Source of the DNA: Acidocella aquatica
GTDB lineage: Bacteria > Pseudomonadota > Alphaproteobacteria > Acetobacterales > Acetobacteraceae
Assembly: GCF_030160635.1 (NCBI RefSeq)
Contig: NZ_BSOS01000058.1
Span: forward strand, 1-39,489
Length of the DNA: 39,489 bases
Reading direction: 5' to 3'
The notes beneath the pieces were generated by a model. It did no database searches. It saw only the letters and a list, made by a program, of their open reading frames with translations, and was not told where the DNA came from. Below are positions 8,111 through 16,337 of this stretch, in pieces. The translations under genes were made by a program, and so were the position numbers. Each line of letters opens with the position of its first letter. Positions within the stretch are counted from its first letter, which is position 1.

Positions 8111-9604
8111 TCAGCGCATCGTCGGCATGGCGAACTCGGCGCCCTTGCGGATGCCGGCCGGCCAGCGCGTGGTCACGGTTTTCAGCCGCGTGTAGAAGCG
8201 CACACCCTCGCGGCCATGGATGGCATGGTCACCGAAGATGGAACGCTTCCAGCCGCCAAAGGAATGGAACGCCATCGGCACCGGAATGGGCACGTTCACG
8301 CCGACCATGCCGGCCAGCACCCCGGTTGAGAAGGCGCGGGCGGAATCGCCATCAGCCGTGTAGATGACAGCGCCGTTGCCGAACTCATGCGCGTTGACCA
8401 GGGCCAGCGCCTCGGCAAAACTCGCGCTGCGGACAACGCTCAGCACCGGGCCGAAAATCTCTTCCTTGTAGATGGTCATGTCCGGGGTGACATGATCGAA
8501 CAGCGTCGGGCCGGTGAAATAGCCACCCTCGTTGCCCTGCAGCTTCAGGCCGCGGCCATCGAGCACCAGCGTGGCGCCCTCCGCCTCGCCCTTGGCGATG
8601 TAGGATTCCACCTTCGCCTGATGCGCGCCGGTGACGAGCGGGCCCATCTCGGCCTCCTGATCGGTGCCCGGCCCGATCTTGAGCGCGCGGGCGCGCTCGG
8701 CGATGCGCGCCACCAAAGGCTCGGCGATGGGGCCGACCGGCACCGCCACCGAGACCGCCATGCAGCGCTCACCGGCGGAGCCATAGGCCGCGCCCATCAA
8801 CGCATCCACCGCTTGCTCCAGGTCGGCGTCGGGCATGATGACCAGATGGTTCTTCGCCCCGCCCAGCGCCTGCACGCGCTTGCCCTGCGCCGTGGCGGTG
8901 GTGAACACATATTCTGCAATCGGGGTGGAGCCGACAAAACTCACCGCGACGACGCGCTTGTCGTGCAGGAGCTGGTCCACCACGTCCTTGTCGCCGTTGA
9001 TGACATTGAACACGCCGGCCGGCGCACCGGCCTGGCTCAGCAACTCGGCCATGCGCAGCGCCGCCGACGGCACTTTCTCCGAAATCTTCAGGATGAAGCT
9101 GTTGCCGCAGGCCAGCGCCACCGGGAACATCCAGAGCGGCACCATGGCCGGGAAGTTGAACGGCGTAATGCCCACGCATACGCCCAGCGATTGGCGCACG
9201 GCGTGGCTATCGACATTGGTGCCGACATTCTCGCTGTAGTCGCCTTTCAAAAGCTCGGGGATGCCGCAGGCGAATTCAACAACCTCGATGCCACGCGTGA
9301 CCTCGCCGCGCGCATCCGAGATCACCTTGCCGTGCTCGGCGCTGATCAGCGCCGCCAGCTCGTCGGCGTGCTGCTCCAGCAAATCCTTGAAACGGAACAT
9401 CACCCGCGCGCGGCGCAGCGGCGGTGTCGCGGCCCAGCCGGGGAACGCGGCGGCGGCGGCTGCGATGGCGGCTTCCACCTCATCGGGCGTGGCGACGGAC
9501 ACGGCAGCGCCCTGCGCCCCGGTGGCGGGGTTGAAGACCGGCAAGGTGCGCGGGCCTGAACCGGTGAACGGCGCGCCGTTAATGTAATGATTAAGAATTT
9601 TCAT
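8111..9604 (-). CDS. mmsA: CoA-acylating methylmalonate-semialdehyde dehydrogenase (MmsA/IolA)
   Basis: At 497 residues this is a full-length ALDH-superfamily enzyme of the MmsA branch. It begins [11 protein letters not shown] and has [15 protein letters not shown], the NAD-binding [11 protein letters not shown], and the nucleophile motif GSAGERCMA with Cys about 285. In the inositol pathway this enzyme turns malonate semialdehyde into acetyl-CoA, CO2 and NADH; it also handles methylmalonate semialdehyde from valine. The ATG at 9604 has a GGAG site. It lies 18 bases after the iolE stop. It could also remove an aldehyde from the sugar-acid branch, though that is speculative. Confidence 0.93.
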   Translation of the reverse strand: MKILNHYINGAPFTGSGPRTLPVFNPATGAQGAAVSVATPDEVEAAIAAAAAAFPGWAATPPLRRARVMFRFKDLLEQHADELAALISAEHGKVISDARGEVTRGIEVVEFACGIPELLKGDYSENVGTNVDSHAVRQSLGVCVGITPFNFPAMVPLWMFPVALACGNSFILKISEKVPSAALRMAELLSQAGAPAGVFNVINGDKDVVDQLLHDKRVVAVSFVGSTPIAEYVFTTATAQGKRVQALGGAKNHLVIMPDADLEQAVDALMGAAYGSAGERCMAVSVAVPVGPIAEPLVARIAERARALKIGPGTDQEAEMGPLVTGAHQAKVESYIAKGEAEGATLVLDGRGLKLQGNEGGYFTGPTLFDHVTPDMTIYKEEIFGPVLSVVRSASFAEALALVNAHEFGNGAVIYTADGDSARAFSTGVLAGMVGVNVPIPVPMAFHSFGGWKRSIFGDHAIHGREGVRFYTRLKTVTTRWPAGIRKGAEFAMPTMR

Positions 9605-9622
9605 CGGAGGGACTCCAGGGGA

Positions 9623-10543
9623 TCAGGAAACAGGAACGGGGAGTGGCGCGGCGATTTCGAATCCGGCCGCGCGGACCATTGCGGAGAGATTGGCGTAGCC
9701 AAGCCGGGCATAGGTGAGCGGATGGGCGCGGGCGGGGTCCTGCTCGGCCTCCACCACCATCCAGCCGTCATCGTAGCCGCCCGCCTTCAACGCCGCGAGA
9801 ACGGCGGGGAAATCCACCCCGCCGTCGCCCGGCACGGTAAACACCCCGGCGATGACCGCCTCGAGGAAGCTCCAGTCCTGCGCCTTGGCCACGGCCATCA
9901 GCTCCAGCCGGACATCCTTGCAATGCACATGATGGATGCGCGCGGCGTAGCGCGTGGCAAGCGCCACCGGGTCGGCGCCGGCGAAGGTGGCGTGGCCGGC
10001 ATCGAGCAGCAGGCCGACATCGGCGCTGGTCTCGGCCATCAGCCGGTGGATCTCGGCCTCGGTCTCGATGACCGTGCCCATGTGGTGATGCACCACGAGA
10101 CGCAGCCCTTGCTCGCGCACATGCCGGGCCAAAGCCGAGAGCCTAGCTGTGAATTCAGGCCAGGCGGCTTGCGGCATCACCGGGCGGCGGCTGAGCGGCA
10201 CATCGCGCTGGCCATGGATGCAGCCGCTGACCTCAGCGTAAATGAGCACCTGCGCGCCATTTGCCTTCAGTAATTCCAGGTGCGGGGTCATCGCCTCGAT
10301 TTCGGCGTCCACATCGCGGCTCAGCAGCTCGCCGCTATACCAGCCGGAAACATGGCGCAGCCCGTGCGCCGCCAGCACGGCCGCCAGGGCCCTGGCCTCG
10401 CGCGGGAATTTATTGCCCAGCTCGATGCCCTCGAACCCCGCTTCGCGGGCCTCGGTGAGGCATTGTTCCAGCGGCGTGGCGCCGCCCAGTTCGGGCAGAT
10501 CGTCATTGCTCCAGGCAATCGGGTTGGTGCCAAGATGAATCAT
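9623..10543 (-). CDS. iolE: Myo-inosose-2 dehydratase (IolE)
   Basis: This 306-residue xylose-isomerase-like TIM barrel begins IHLGTNPIAWSNDD, a hallmark of IolE. It continues with FEGIELGNKFPR, LIYAEVSGCIHGQ, VVHHHMGTVIET, LLLDAGHATFAG and HHVHCKD, in which metal-binding Glu/Asp/His residues can be read. It removes water from 2-keto-myo-inositol (scyllo-inosose) to give 3D-(3,5/4)-trihydroxycyclohexane-1,2-dione, the substrate of the adjacent IolD. Length and motif order match the family. It lies 19 bases after iolD on the same strand. Confidence 0.94.
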   Translation of the reverse strand: MIHLGTNPIAWSNDDLPELGGATPLEQCLTEAREAGFEGIELGNKFPREARALAAVLAAHGLRHVSGWYSGELLSRDVDAEIEAMTPHLELLKANGAQVLIYAEVSGCIHGQRDVPLSRRPVMPQAAWPEFTARLSALARHVREQGLRLVVHHHMGTVIETEAEIHRLMAETSADVGLLLDAGHATFAGADPVALATRYAARIHHVHCKDVRLELMAVAKAQDWSFLEAVIAGVFTVPGDGGVDFPAVLAALKAGGYDDGWMVVEAEQDPARAHPLTYARLGYANLSAMVRAAGFEIAAPLPVPVS

Positions 10544-10562
10544 CGAGAAAAATCCTTAGATG

Positions 10563-12437
10563 TTAGACAAGACGCTGGTGTGCGCGGGCCTGCTCATAGG
10601 TGGCGCGGGCTTCATTCACCTCGCCGCGCAGGGAAACTTCCGGCACCGCGACATCCCACCACGCGCCGCCGCCGGAAGTGATGTAGGGGTCGGTGTCAAT
10701 GACGATCACACTGGTGCGCGGCGCGGTTTTGGCGGCGGCCAGGGCGGCTTCCAGCCCGGCGATGCCGCTCACCTTGCACGAGAGCGCGCCGAGGCTCGCG
10801 GCGTGGGCCGCGAAATCGACCGGCACTTGCGCCTCATGCCGGGAGTCGGCCAGCAGATTGTTGAACGGGGCGCCCCCGGTGCCCATTTGCAGCCGGTTGA
10901 TGCAGCCATAGCCGCGATTATCCAGCACCAGAATGGTGAGTTTGAGCCCGAGCATCACGGAGACCGCGATCTCGGAATTCAGCATCAGATACGAGCCGTC
11001 GCCCACCATCACATAAACATCGCGCTCCGGATGGGCGAGCTTCACGCCCAGCCCGCCGGCGATCTCGTAGCCCATGCAGGAGAAACCATATTCCAGGTGA
11101 TAGGAGCGGGAATTTTCAGCGCGCCAGAGCTTATGCAGCTCGCCCGGCAGACCACCGGCGGCGCAGACCACGGTGGCATCCGCTCCGGCCTGGCGATTGA
11201 CGGCGCCAACCACCTGCGCATCAGAGGGCAGCGCCGCCGCGCTGGCGGCCGTGACGGCGTTTTCCTGCGCGCGCCAATCGGCGATCAGCGTGGCGGCACG
11301 GGCGGTCCAGGCGGCATCGGCCCGCCAGCCGGTCAATGCGGCGGTGAGGCCGGCCAAGCCGCGCGCGGCATCGGCCACCAGCGGCATGCCACCGTGCTTG
11401 GCGGCATCAAAGGCCGCCACGTTCAGATGCACGATACGTAAATCGGGATTGGCGAAGAGCGCGCGCGAGCCGGTGGTGAAATCCTGCAGGCGGGTGCCGA
11501 CGGCAAGAATCACGTCGGCTTGCGCCGCCAGGGCATTGGCGGCACTGGTGCCGGTGACGCCGAGGGCGCCCATGTTTTGGGGATGCGCCCAGTTCAGGCT
11601 GCCCTTGCCCGCCTGCGTCTCGCCCACCGGCACGCCATGGCGGGCGGCGAACGCGGCCAGCGCATCCTCCGCCCCGGCATAGCGCACGCCGCCTCCGGCG
11701 ATGATGAATGGATTCCTGGCGCCGCGCAGAGCCTCCACGGCACGCGCCAGCTCGGTTTCGTCAGCACCCGGGCGGCGGATATAATGCACGCGGCGGGCAA
11801 AGAAAGCGGCGGGAAAATCAGCCGCCTCGGCCTGCACATCCTGCGCCATGGCCAGCGTCACCGGGCCGCACAGCACAGGGTCGGTCAGCACCTCAAGCGC
11901 GCGCGGCAGCGCGGCGAGAAGCTGTTCGGGCCGCGTGATCCGGTCAAAATAACGCGATACCGGACGGAAGCAGTCATTGGCGGTGACCGTCGCGTCGGCG
12001 AAATCCTCAACCTGCTGCAAGACGGGATCAGGGCGGCGCGAGGCGAACACATCGCCCGGGAGGAAGAGCACCGGCAGCCGGTTCACATGCGCCAGCGCCG
12101 CGGCGGTGACCATGTTGAGCGCGCCCGGCCCGATGGAACTGGTGCAGACCATCATCCGCCGGCGGGCATGGGCCTTGGCGTAGGCAATGGCGGCATGCGC
12201 CATCGCCTGCTCGTTATGAGCCCGGTAGGTGGGCAGGACATCACGCGCGGCATGCAGGGCCTCGCCCAGCCCGGCGACGTTGCCATGGCCAAAAATCGCC
12301 CAGACGCCACCGAACAGCGGCACTTCGGCGCCATCCTGTTCGATGAACTGCGCGCCAATGTAGCGCACCACCGCCTGCGCGGCGGTCAGGCGCAATGTGC
12401 TGGCCGCAGATGACCGGGCATTCAGATGATCTGTCAT
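10563..12437 (-). CDS. iolD: 3D-(3,5/4)-trihydroxycyclohexane-1,2-dione acylhydrolase (IolD)
   Basis: This thiamine-diphosphate enzyme has 624 residues. After the N-terminal RLTAAQAVVRYIGAQF it has the Pyr domain (FGGVWAIFGHGNVAGLG), a central domain beginning NPFIIAGGGVRYAG, and a C-terminal PP domain with the ThDP/Mg motif MVGDGSYLMLNSEIA and VLDNRGYGCINRLQ. It opens the ring to form 5-deoxy-glucuronate. I chose the ATG at 12,437 because GGAGAGG precedes it; the reading to 12,527 would begin inside the operator region. It is the first gene of the long minus-strand operon and is divergent from the RpiR-type regulator. Confidence 0.94.
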   Translation of the reverse strand: MTDHLNARSSAASTLRLTAAQAVVRYIGAQFIEQDGAEVPLFGGVWAIFGHGNVAGLGEALHAARDVLPTYRAHNEQAMAHAAIAYAKAHARRRMMVCTSSIGPGALNMVTAAALAHVNRLPVLFLPGDVFASRRPDPVLQQVEDFADATVTANDCFRPVSRYFDRITRPEQLLAALPRALEVLTDPVLCGPVTLAMAQDVQAEAADFPAAFFARRVHYIRRPGADETELARAVEALRGARNPFIIAGGGVRYAGAEDALAAFAARHGVPVGETQAGKGSLNWAHPQNMGALGVTGTSAANALAAQADVILAVGTRLQDFTTGSRALFANPDLRIVHLNVAAFDAAKHGGMPLVADAARGLAGLTAALTGWRADAAWTARAATLIADWRAQENAVTAASAAALPSDAQVVGAVNRQAGADATVVCAAGGLPGELHKLWRAENSRSYHLEYGFSCMGYEIAGGLGVKLAHPERDVYVMVGDGSYLMLNSEIAVSVMLGLKLTILVLDNRGYGCINRLQMGTGGAPFNNLLADSRHEAQVPVDFAAHAASLGALSCKVSGIAGLEAALAAAKTAPRTSVIVIDTDPYITSGGGAWWDVAVPEVSLRGEVNEARATYEQARAHQRLV

Positions 12438-12596
12438 TGATTCCTCTCCGCTGTCCCGGTCTTGCCTGCCGGTCGGCAAAATTATGAAACAACAATTCCA
12501 TTTAAATGGCAATAGTGGAATTTGCATTCCGGCAAATGAAATTTTCCGCCAAAGTTCGGCCTATATATGGAAGGAAAATTCTGGTGTTATATAAAG
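12438..12596. promoter_or_regulatory. iolD / iolR-like divergent control region with GGAA-N6-TTCC operators
   Basis: The 159-base intergenic region contains GGAA-TTTGCA-TTCC at 12,517-12,530, an exact match to the GGAA-N6-TTCC palindrome reported for Sinorhizobium meliloti IolR. One-mismatch copies lie at 12,486-12,499 (GAAA-CAACAA-TTCC) and 12,569-12,582 (GGAA-GGAAAA-TTCT). Their starts are 31 and 52 bases apart, close to whole helical turns (about 3 and 5), so dimers could bind on one face. A perfect 12-base palindrome, CCATTTAAATGG, sits at 12,498-12,509. No single -35/-10 pair stands out on either strand. Confidence 0.7.
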
Positions 12597-13496
12597 ATGT
12601 CAGCTACCCATGCCGCCATGACCACTCCCAACCCAAGCCAGGGCACACTGGCAGACTCAATCCCCCGCACGTTTGAAGCCTTGCGCAACCATGTCATCGA
12701 ACGCCACGGCATGTTGCCCAAGCGGCTGGCGCAGGTGGCGAAATTCGCCCTCGACCACCCCGACGAGATGGCGCTGAACACTGTCGCGGAACTCTCGGCG
12801 GCGGCGGGCGTGCAGCCCTCGGCACTCGTGCGTTTCGCCCAAAGTCTCGGCTATTCGGGGTTCTCCGAACTCCAGGGCGTGTTCCGCTCGCGGTTGCGCG
12901 ACCGCTGGCCCGATTATCAGGAACGCCTGACCAAGATACAGAACGAAACCGGCGGCGATGCTGATTCAAGCTCGGTTCTGGGCCGTTTCGTCGAAACCTC
13001 GATGCGCTCTCTCGCCCGTCTGCCCGAGAGCATCTCCGGCGAGGCGTTTGACGCGGCGGTATCGCTGCTGGCCAGGGCGCGCACGATCTATATTCTCGGT
13101 CAGCGGCGCGTCTTCCCGGTGGCGGCCTATCTTTCCTACATGTTCGGCAAGCTGGAGATGCAGCATGTGCTGCTGGATAATTTCGGCAGCATGATCGACA
13201 TTCAGGCCGGCAGCATGCGCGCGAACGATGTGCTTCTGGTCATCACCTTTACGCCCTATACGCCGGTGACTGTGGAGATCGCGAACCAGGCAGCGGCACG
13301 GGGGGTGCCACTCGTCGCCATCACCGACTCGGTGTTCTCGCCCATCGCCAGCCTGACCGGGGCGCGGCTTGAGGTCGTGGAGAGCGATCTTGGCTCGTTC
13401 CGTTGTCTCACCGCGACGTTAACGCTGGCCATGGGCCTCGCGGTCGTCAGCGCCGAGCGGCGCCGCACCGTTGGCGAGTCACCCTCAAATAGCTGA
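12597..13496 (+). CDS. MurR/RpiR family transcriptional regulator (IolR-like)
   Basis: The protein has about 299 residues. An N-terminal HTH_6 domain (RLAQVAKFALDHPDEMALNT through AGVQPSALVRFAQSLGYSGF, about residues 40-95) is followed by a SIS sugar-phosphate-binding domain (TIYILGQRRVFPVAAYLSY, VLLVITFTPYTPVTVEIA, VPLVAITDSVFSPIA). RpiR-type IolR proteins repress iol operons and respond to a phosphorylated pathway intermediate. Its position divergent from iolD, with GGAA-N6-TTCC sites between, supports that role and autoregulation. The start is uncertain: ATG at 12,597 is chosen, and 12,567 and 12,618 are alternatives with no better ribosome site. Confidence 0.87.
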   Translation: MSATHAAMTTPNPSQGTLADSIPRTFEALRNHVIERHGMLPKRLAQVAKFALDHPDEMALNTVAELSAAAGVQPSALVRFAQSLGYSGFSELQGVFRSRLRDRWPDYQERLTKIQNETGGDADSSSVLGRFVETSMRSLARLPESISGEAFDAAVSLLARARTIYILGQRRVFPVAAYLSYMFGKLEMQHVLLDNFGSMIDIQAGSMRANDVLLVITFTPYTPVTVEIANQAAARGVPLVAITDSVFSPIASLTGARLEVVESDLGSFRCLTATLTLAMGLAVVSAERRRTVGESPSNS

Positions 13497-13542
13497 GGCC
13501 TGCCTCTGGACTATAAAAATAAACGGCGATTCAGACCTCAGA

Positions 13543-13563
13543 TTGGCCCGCAAAGCGGGTCAA
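13543..13563. terminator. Bidirectional terminator-like hairpin between the regulator and iolB
   Basis: TTGGCCCGC-AAA-GCGGGTCAA forms a 9-pair stem (one G-T wobble) with a 3-base loop. A further CAG/CTG pairing flanks the stem with small bulges. It lies between the convergent ends of the regulator (plus) and iolB (minus), where a shared terminator is expected. There is no long U tract. Confidence 0.6.
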
Positions 13564-13570
13564 CCTGAAG

Positions 13571-14371
13571 TCATCGCGCTATCGCGAAACACGGGTCGGT
13601 GCTGATCTGCCAGCGCCGCTCCGGCCCGGCCATGATGTTCAGATAATAAAGATCGCATCCCGGCGCGGCGGAAACCGGATGATAGCCGCGCGGCACCAGC
13701 ACGGCGGCGCCGTCGGTCAGCGGCAGCGCCTCATCCAACCCGGCATGGTCATAGATCCGCTGGAAACCAAACCCCCCGGGGCGGCGGAAGCGGTGGTAAT
13801 AAATTTCTTCCAGCGCCGTCTCATCCGGCCCTGCCGTGTCGTGCTTATGTGGCGGAAAGGATGACCAATGCCCGCCGGGCGTGATCACCTCCACCAGCAG
13901 CATGGCGGCGGCTGGCTCGGTTTCAGGCAACAGGTCGCGGATAAAACGTTCATTATCCCCCGCTCCGCGCGTGGAACAGCGCACAGCGCCGGGCATGATG
14001 ACGCGGGGCGGCGGCGGCGCAGCGCCCGGCGGCACCGCGGCATGGCAGAGCGCCAACTCGCAGGCGCTCGCAGGGGTGAATCGCCACGCCGCGCCGGGAG
14101 GCAGATAGACGGAATGGCCCGGTCCCTCGAACGGGCTGCGCCGCCCTCCGATTTCGGCGTGCAGGTCCGCCGCCTCGATCAACCCCGTGCCGGAGAGCAA
14201 AACCAGGCCTGTTTCAAGCCTGCCGGTGGAGCGGCTCACGGCCTGACCAGGCTGCAAGGCAAATGCCTCCAGCCCGATATGGCCAAGCCCATCGCGCTGC
14301 CCCGGCAAACCCGCGGTCAGGCAACGGCCTTGTGCATCCGGCTGGTGCGCGCGGCGCAAATAGAGACTCAC
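13571..14371 (-). CDS. iolB: 5-deoxy-glucuronate isomerase (IolB)
   Basis: This cupin protein of about 266 residues shows LPPGAAWRFTPA, RDLLPETEPA, the cupin metal motif FPPHKHD followed by EEIYYHRFRRPGGFGFQ, and GYHPVSAAPGCDLYYLN with the late His. These match IolB, which isomerises 5-deoxy-glucuronate to 5-keto-2-deoxygluconate (2-deoxy-5-keto-D-gluconate), the substrate of the upstream IolC. I chose GTG at 14,371, which overlaps the iolC stop as GTGA and has GAGGGGAGG just upstream. The longer ATG reading to 14,398 lies inside iolC and is less likely. Length agrees with the family. Confidence 0.92.
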   Translation of the reverse strand: MSLYLRRAHQPDAQGRCLTAGLPGQRDGLGHIGLEAFALQPGQAVSRSTGRLETGLVLLSGTGLIEAADLHAEIGGRRSPFEGPGHSVYLPPGAAWRFTPASACELALCHAAVPPGAAPPPPRVIMPGAVRCSTRGAGDNERFIRDLLPETEPAAAMLLVEVITPGGHWSSFPPHKHDTAGPDETALEEIYYHRFRRPGGFGFQRIYDHAGLDEALPLTDGAAVLVPRGYHPVSAAPGCDLYYLNIMAGPERRWQISTDPCFAIAR

Positions 14372-16206
14372 GCAGCCTCCCCTCTCAGGCGATCCCACAG
14401 CCCGGAGAAACGCGCGAAACGCGCCTGCAACATGGCCTGTACCTCATCGCCCGCCGCGCGGCCGGCAAAATATGCCGCTGCCGGCTCCGCCCAGATCGCC
14501 CGGCCGATGGCAAACCCAGCCACCAGCCCGTACGCCGCCGCTTCGCTCAACCCGGCCTCCAAAATCTCCGCCTCATGGTCCCCGCCCAGCACCAGCACCC
14601 CCCGGCAAGCCGGATCCGCGGCCGGAATAAGCCCCTCCAGAACCGCCCATACCGGGTTTGGCTGCACCGGCAATTTCCACCAGTCCGGATGCAGGCCTAG
14701 CCGGTAGAAATGTTCGATCAACCGCGGCGCCGCCGTCTCGTCCATAACCCCCCCGCGCGGCGGCAGGATTTCCACCAGATATTCCCGTCCGGCGGCTACC
14801 GCCGCCTCCTGCAGACGCAGCAGCGCTTCATCCTGGGCGGCGCGCAATGCCGGTTCATCATCAGGGCCATAGGTCACCAGGCATTTCAAAGTCTCGGTGG
14901 CGGGCCAGGAGGCCAGGCCGCCACCCAGGTCAAGCCCGGCGGTGAACGCAAGCGGCCGGCTGCCCGGCTGCTCGACCGGGGCGGCGATCCATAGCCCATC
15001 CGCTTCGGCGCAACCGCGCGCGGGCCCGCCGTAAATATGGTCAAGCAGCAGACCATAGCCACGGCGCCCCCTGGCCTCAGCCGCCACGGCACGCAAGGCC
15101 AGGGCCTTGAAGGTGCCGATCTGTGCCGGGTGACGCGCAAGGGCCGCGAGCTGCGGCCGGTGGTCAATGGCCAGGGCCCGCAGCGTGGCGGGGGCGCGGC
15201 GGCGCGCGGTGAAGCGCTTGGCATCCGCCATGACAGGCGAGTCGAGCGGCGTGCCCGCCATGAACAACGCCACCTCCCGCGGCCCCGGATACGCATTGGC
15301 GCAAAGCAGCCGCCCGGCGGCGATGGCGCCACACGCCAGGGCGGTGGGCATCGCCGCCTCGGGCGACGCCCCACGCAGCCAACGGGAGAGAAAGCCTGCG
15401 AGGAATGCATCCCCCGCCCCCAGCGGATTGACCACCCGCACCGGCCAGGCGGGAAAATTTTGCCCGGTTTCAGGCCCCGCCGTAACGAGCGTGGCACCTT
15501 CCGCGCCGTGTTTTAAAATAAACAGCGCGTCTGAAACCTCACGCAGCCGCCGCATGGCCGTGAACGGATCAGGCGCCGCACCGGCCACGCACCACTCCTC
15601 GGCGGTGCCGCACACCAGGGCCGCGCCTTCCATCAACGCCGAAAGCCGAGCGGACACGAATGCGCGCTCGCCGCTGGTCCATAATTGCTCACGGAAATCA
15701 ATATCCAGCACCACCCGGGCGCCGGCGGCACGCGCAAGTGCCGCCGCGTGCAGGCTGGCTGCATATACTTCAGGGGTCGAGGCATGGGTGCCGGTGAGCA
15801 CCAGGGCGCGCGCCGAGGTAAGCAGGGAGGCATCGAGCATGCCGGCGCGCAGCCCCATGTCGGCGCAATTCTCGCGCCAGAAGTGCAGTTGCACGGCGCC
15901 GCCCGGGCCCACGCCGGCGATCGCCAGGGCTGTCGGCCGCTGCGTATCGCGCCGCACGCCGCGCGTCTCCACCCCGTCGGCGATGAATTGCGCGATGATC
16001 GCCTCGCCCAGCGGATCCGCGCCAACCGCGGTGATGATCGCGGCGCGCAGGCCCAGCCGCGCGCACCCCACCGCCACATTGGCCGGTGTGCCGCCCACCG
16101 ATTTCACAAAGCTGCCCATATCGGCCAGCCAGGTGCCGGTCTGCTGCCCATAAAGGTCCATCCCCGCCCGGCCCAACGTCACCACATCCAACGCCGGCTC
16201 CGGCAT
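14368..16206 (-). CDS. iolC: Bifunctional 5-dehydro-2-deoxygluconokinase / DUF2090 (IolC fusion)
   Basis: At about 612 residues this is roughly twice a plain IolC. The N-terminal half (about 1-320) is a PfkB/ribokinase-type kinase, beginning LDVVTLGRAGMDLYGQQ and containing the catalytic-base motif NPLGAGDAFLAGFLSRWL. The C-terminal half (about 330-612) is the DUF2090 TIM-barrel-like domain, including IDHRPQLAALA, GLLLDHIYG and LGGDHEAEILEAGL. Such fusions are commonly annotated as kinase plus 5-dehydro-2-deoxyphosphogluconate aldolase, which would replace the separate IolJ not found here. ATG at 16,206 has GAGGAGG 7 bases upstream; an overlapping GTG at 16,209 is the alternative. It is divergent from iolG. 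Confidence 0.92.
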   Translation of the reverse strand: MPEPALDVVTLGRAGMDLYGQQTGTWLADMGSFVKSVGGTPANVAVGCARLGLRAAIITAVGADPLGEAIIAQFIADGVETRGVRRDTQRPTALAIAGVGPGGAVQLHFWRENCADMGLRAGMLDASLLTSARALVLTGTHASTPEVYAASLHAAALARAAGARVVLDIDFREQLWTSGERAFVSARLSALMEGAALVCGTAEEWCVAGAAPDPFTAMRRLREVSDALFILKHGAEGATLVTAGPETGQNFPAWPVRVVNPLGAGDAFLAGFLSRWLRGASPEAAMPTALACGAIAAGRLLCANAYPGPREVALFMAGTPLDSPVMADAKRFTARRRAPATLRALAIDHRPQLAALARHPAQIGTFKALALRAVAAEARGRRGYGLLLDHIYGGPARGCAEADGLWIAAPVEQPGSRPLAFTAGLDLGGGLASWPATETLKCLVTYGPDDEPALRAAQDEALLRLQEAAVAAGREYLVEILPPRGGVMDETAAPRLIEHFYRLGLHPDWWKLPVQPNPVWAVLEGLIPAADPACRGVLVLGGDHEAEILEAGLSEAAAYGLVAGFAIGRAIWAEPAAAYFAGRAAGDEVQAMLQARFARFSGLWDRLRGEAA

Positions 16207-16337
16207 CACAAATCCTCCTCGTTGCGGGCAATTTCGGCTTGTCGTCCGACCCAGTCAAATATGAAAAATACAGTCTATGGACAACAAAAATCAGAACGTA
16301 TATTCTGTTTGGGGAAACCAACCCAACCGGAGGAACC
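16207..16337. promoter_or_regulatory. iolC / iolG divergent promoter region with palindromic operator
   Basis: On the plus strand TGGACA (16,278-16,283) and TATTCT (16,301-16,306) are 17 bases apart, a plausible promoter for iolG. The palindrome CAGAA-CGTATA-TTCTG (16,292-16,307) overlaps the -10 box. It keeps the GAA-N6-TTC core of the iolR-type sites near iolD, with A/T in place of the outer G/C. On the minus strand TTGTCC (16,284-16,279) could serve iolC. One operator could thus control both directions. Confidence 0.55.

Noticed and set aside
12567-12596. Earlier ATG for the RpiR-type regulator
   Set aside because: It has no ribosome site and would place the start over an operator-like repeat; the homologous part begins well downstream.
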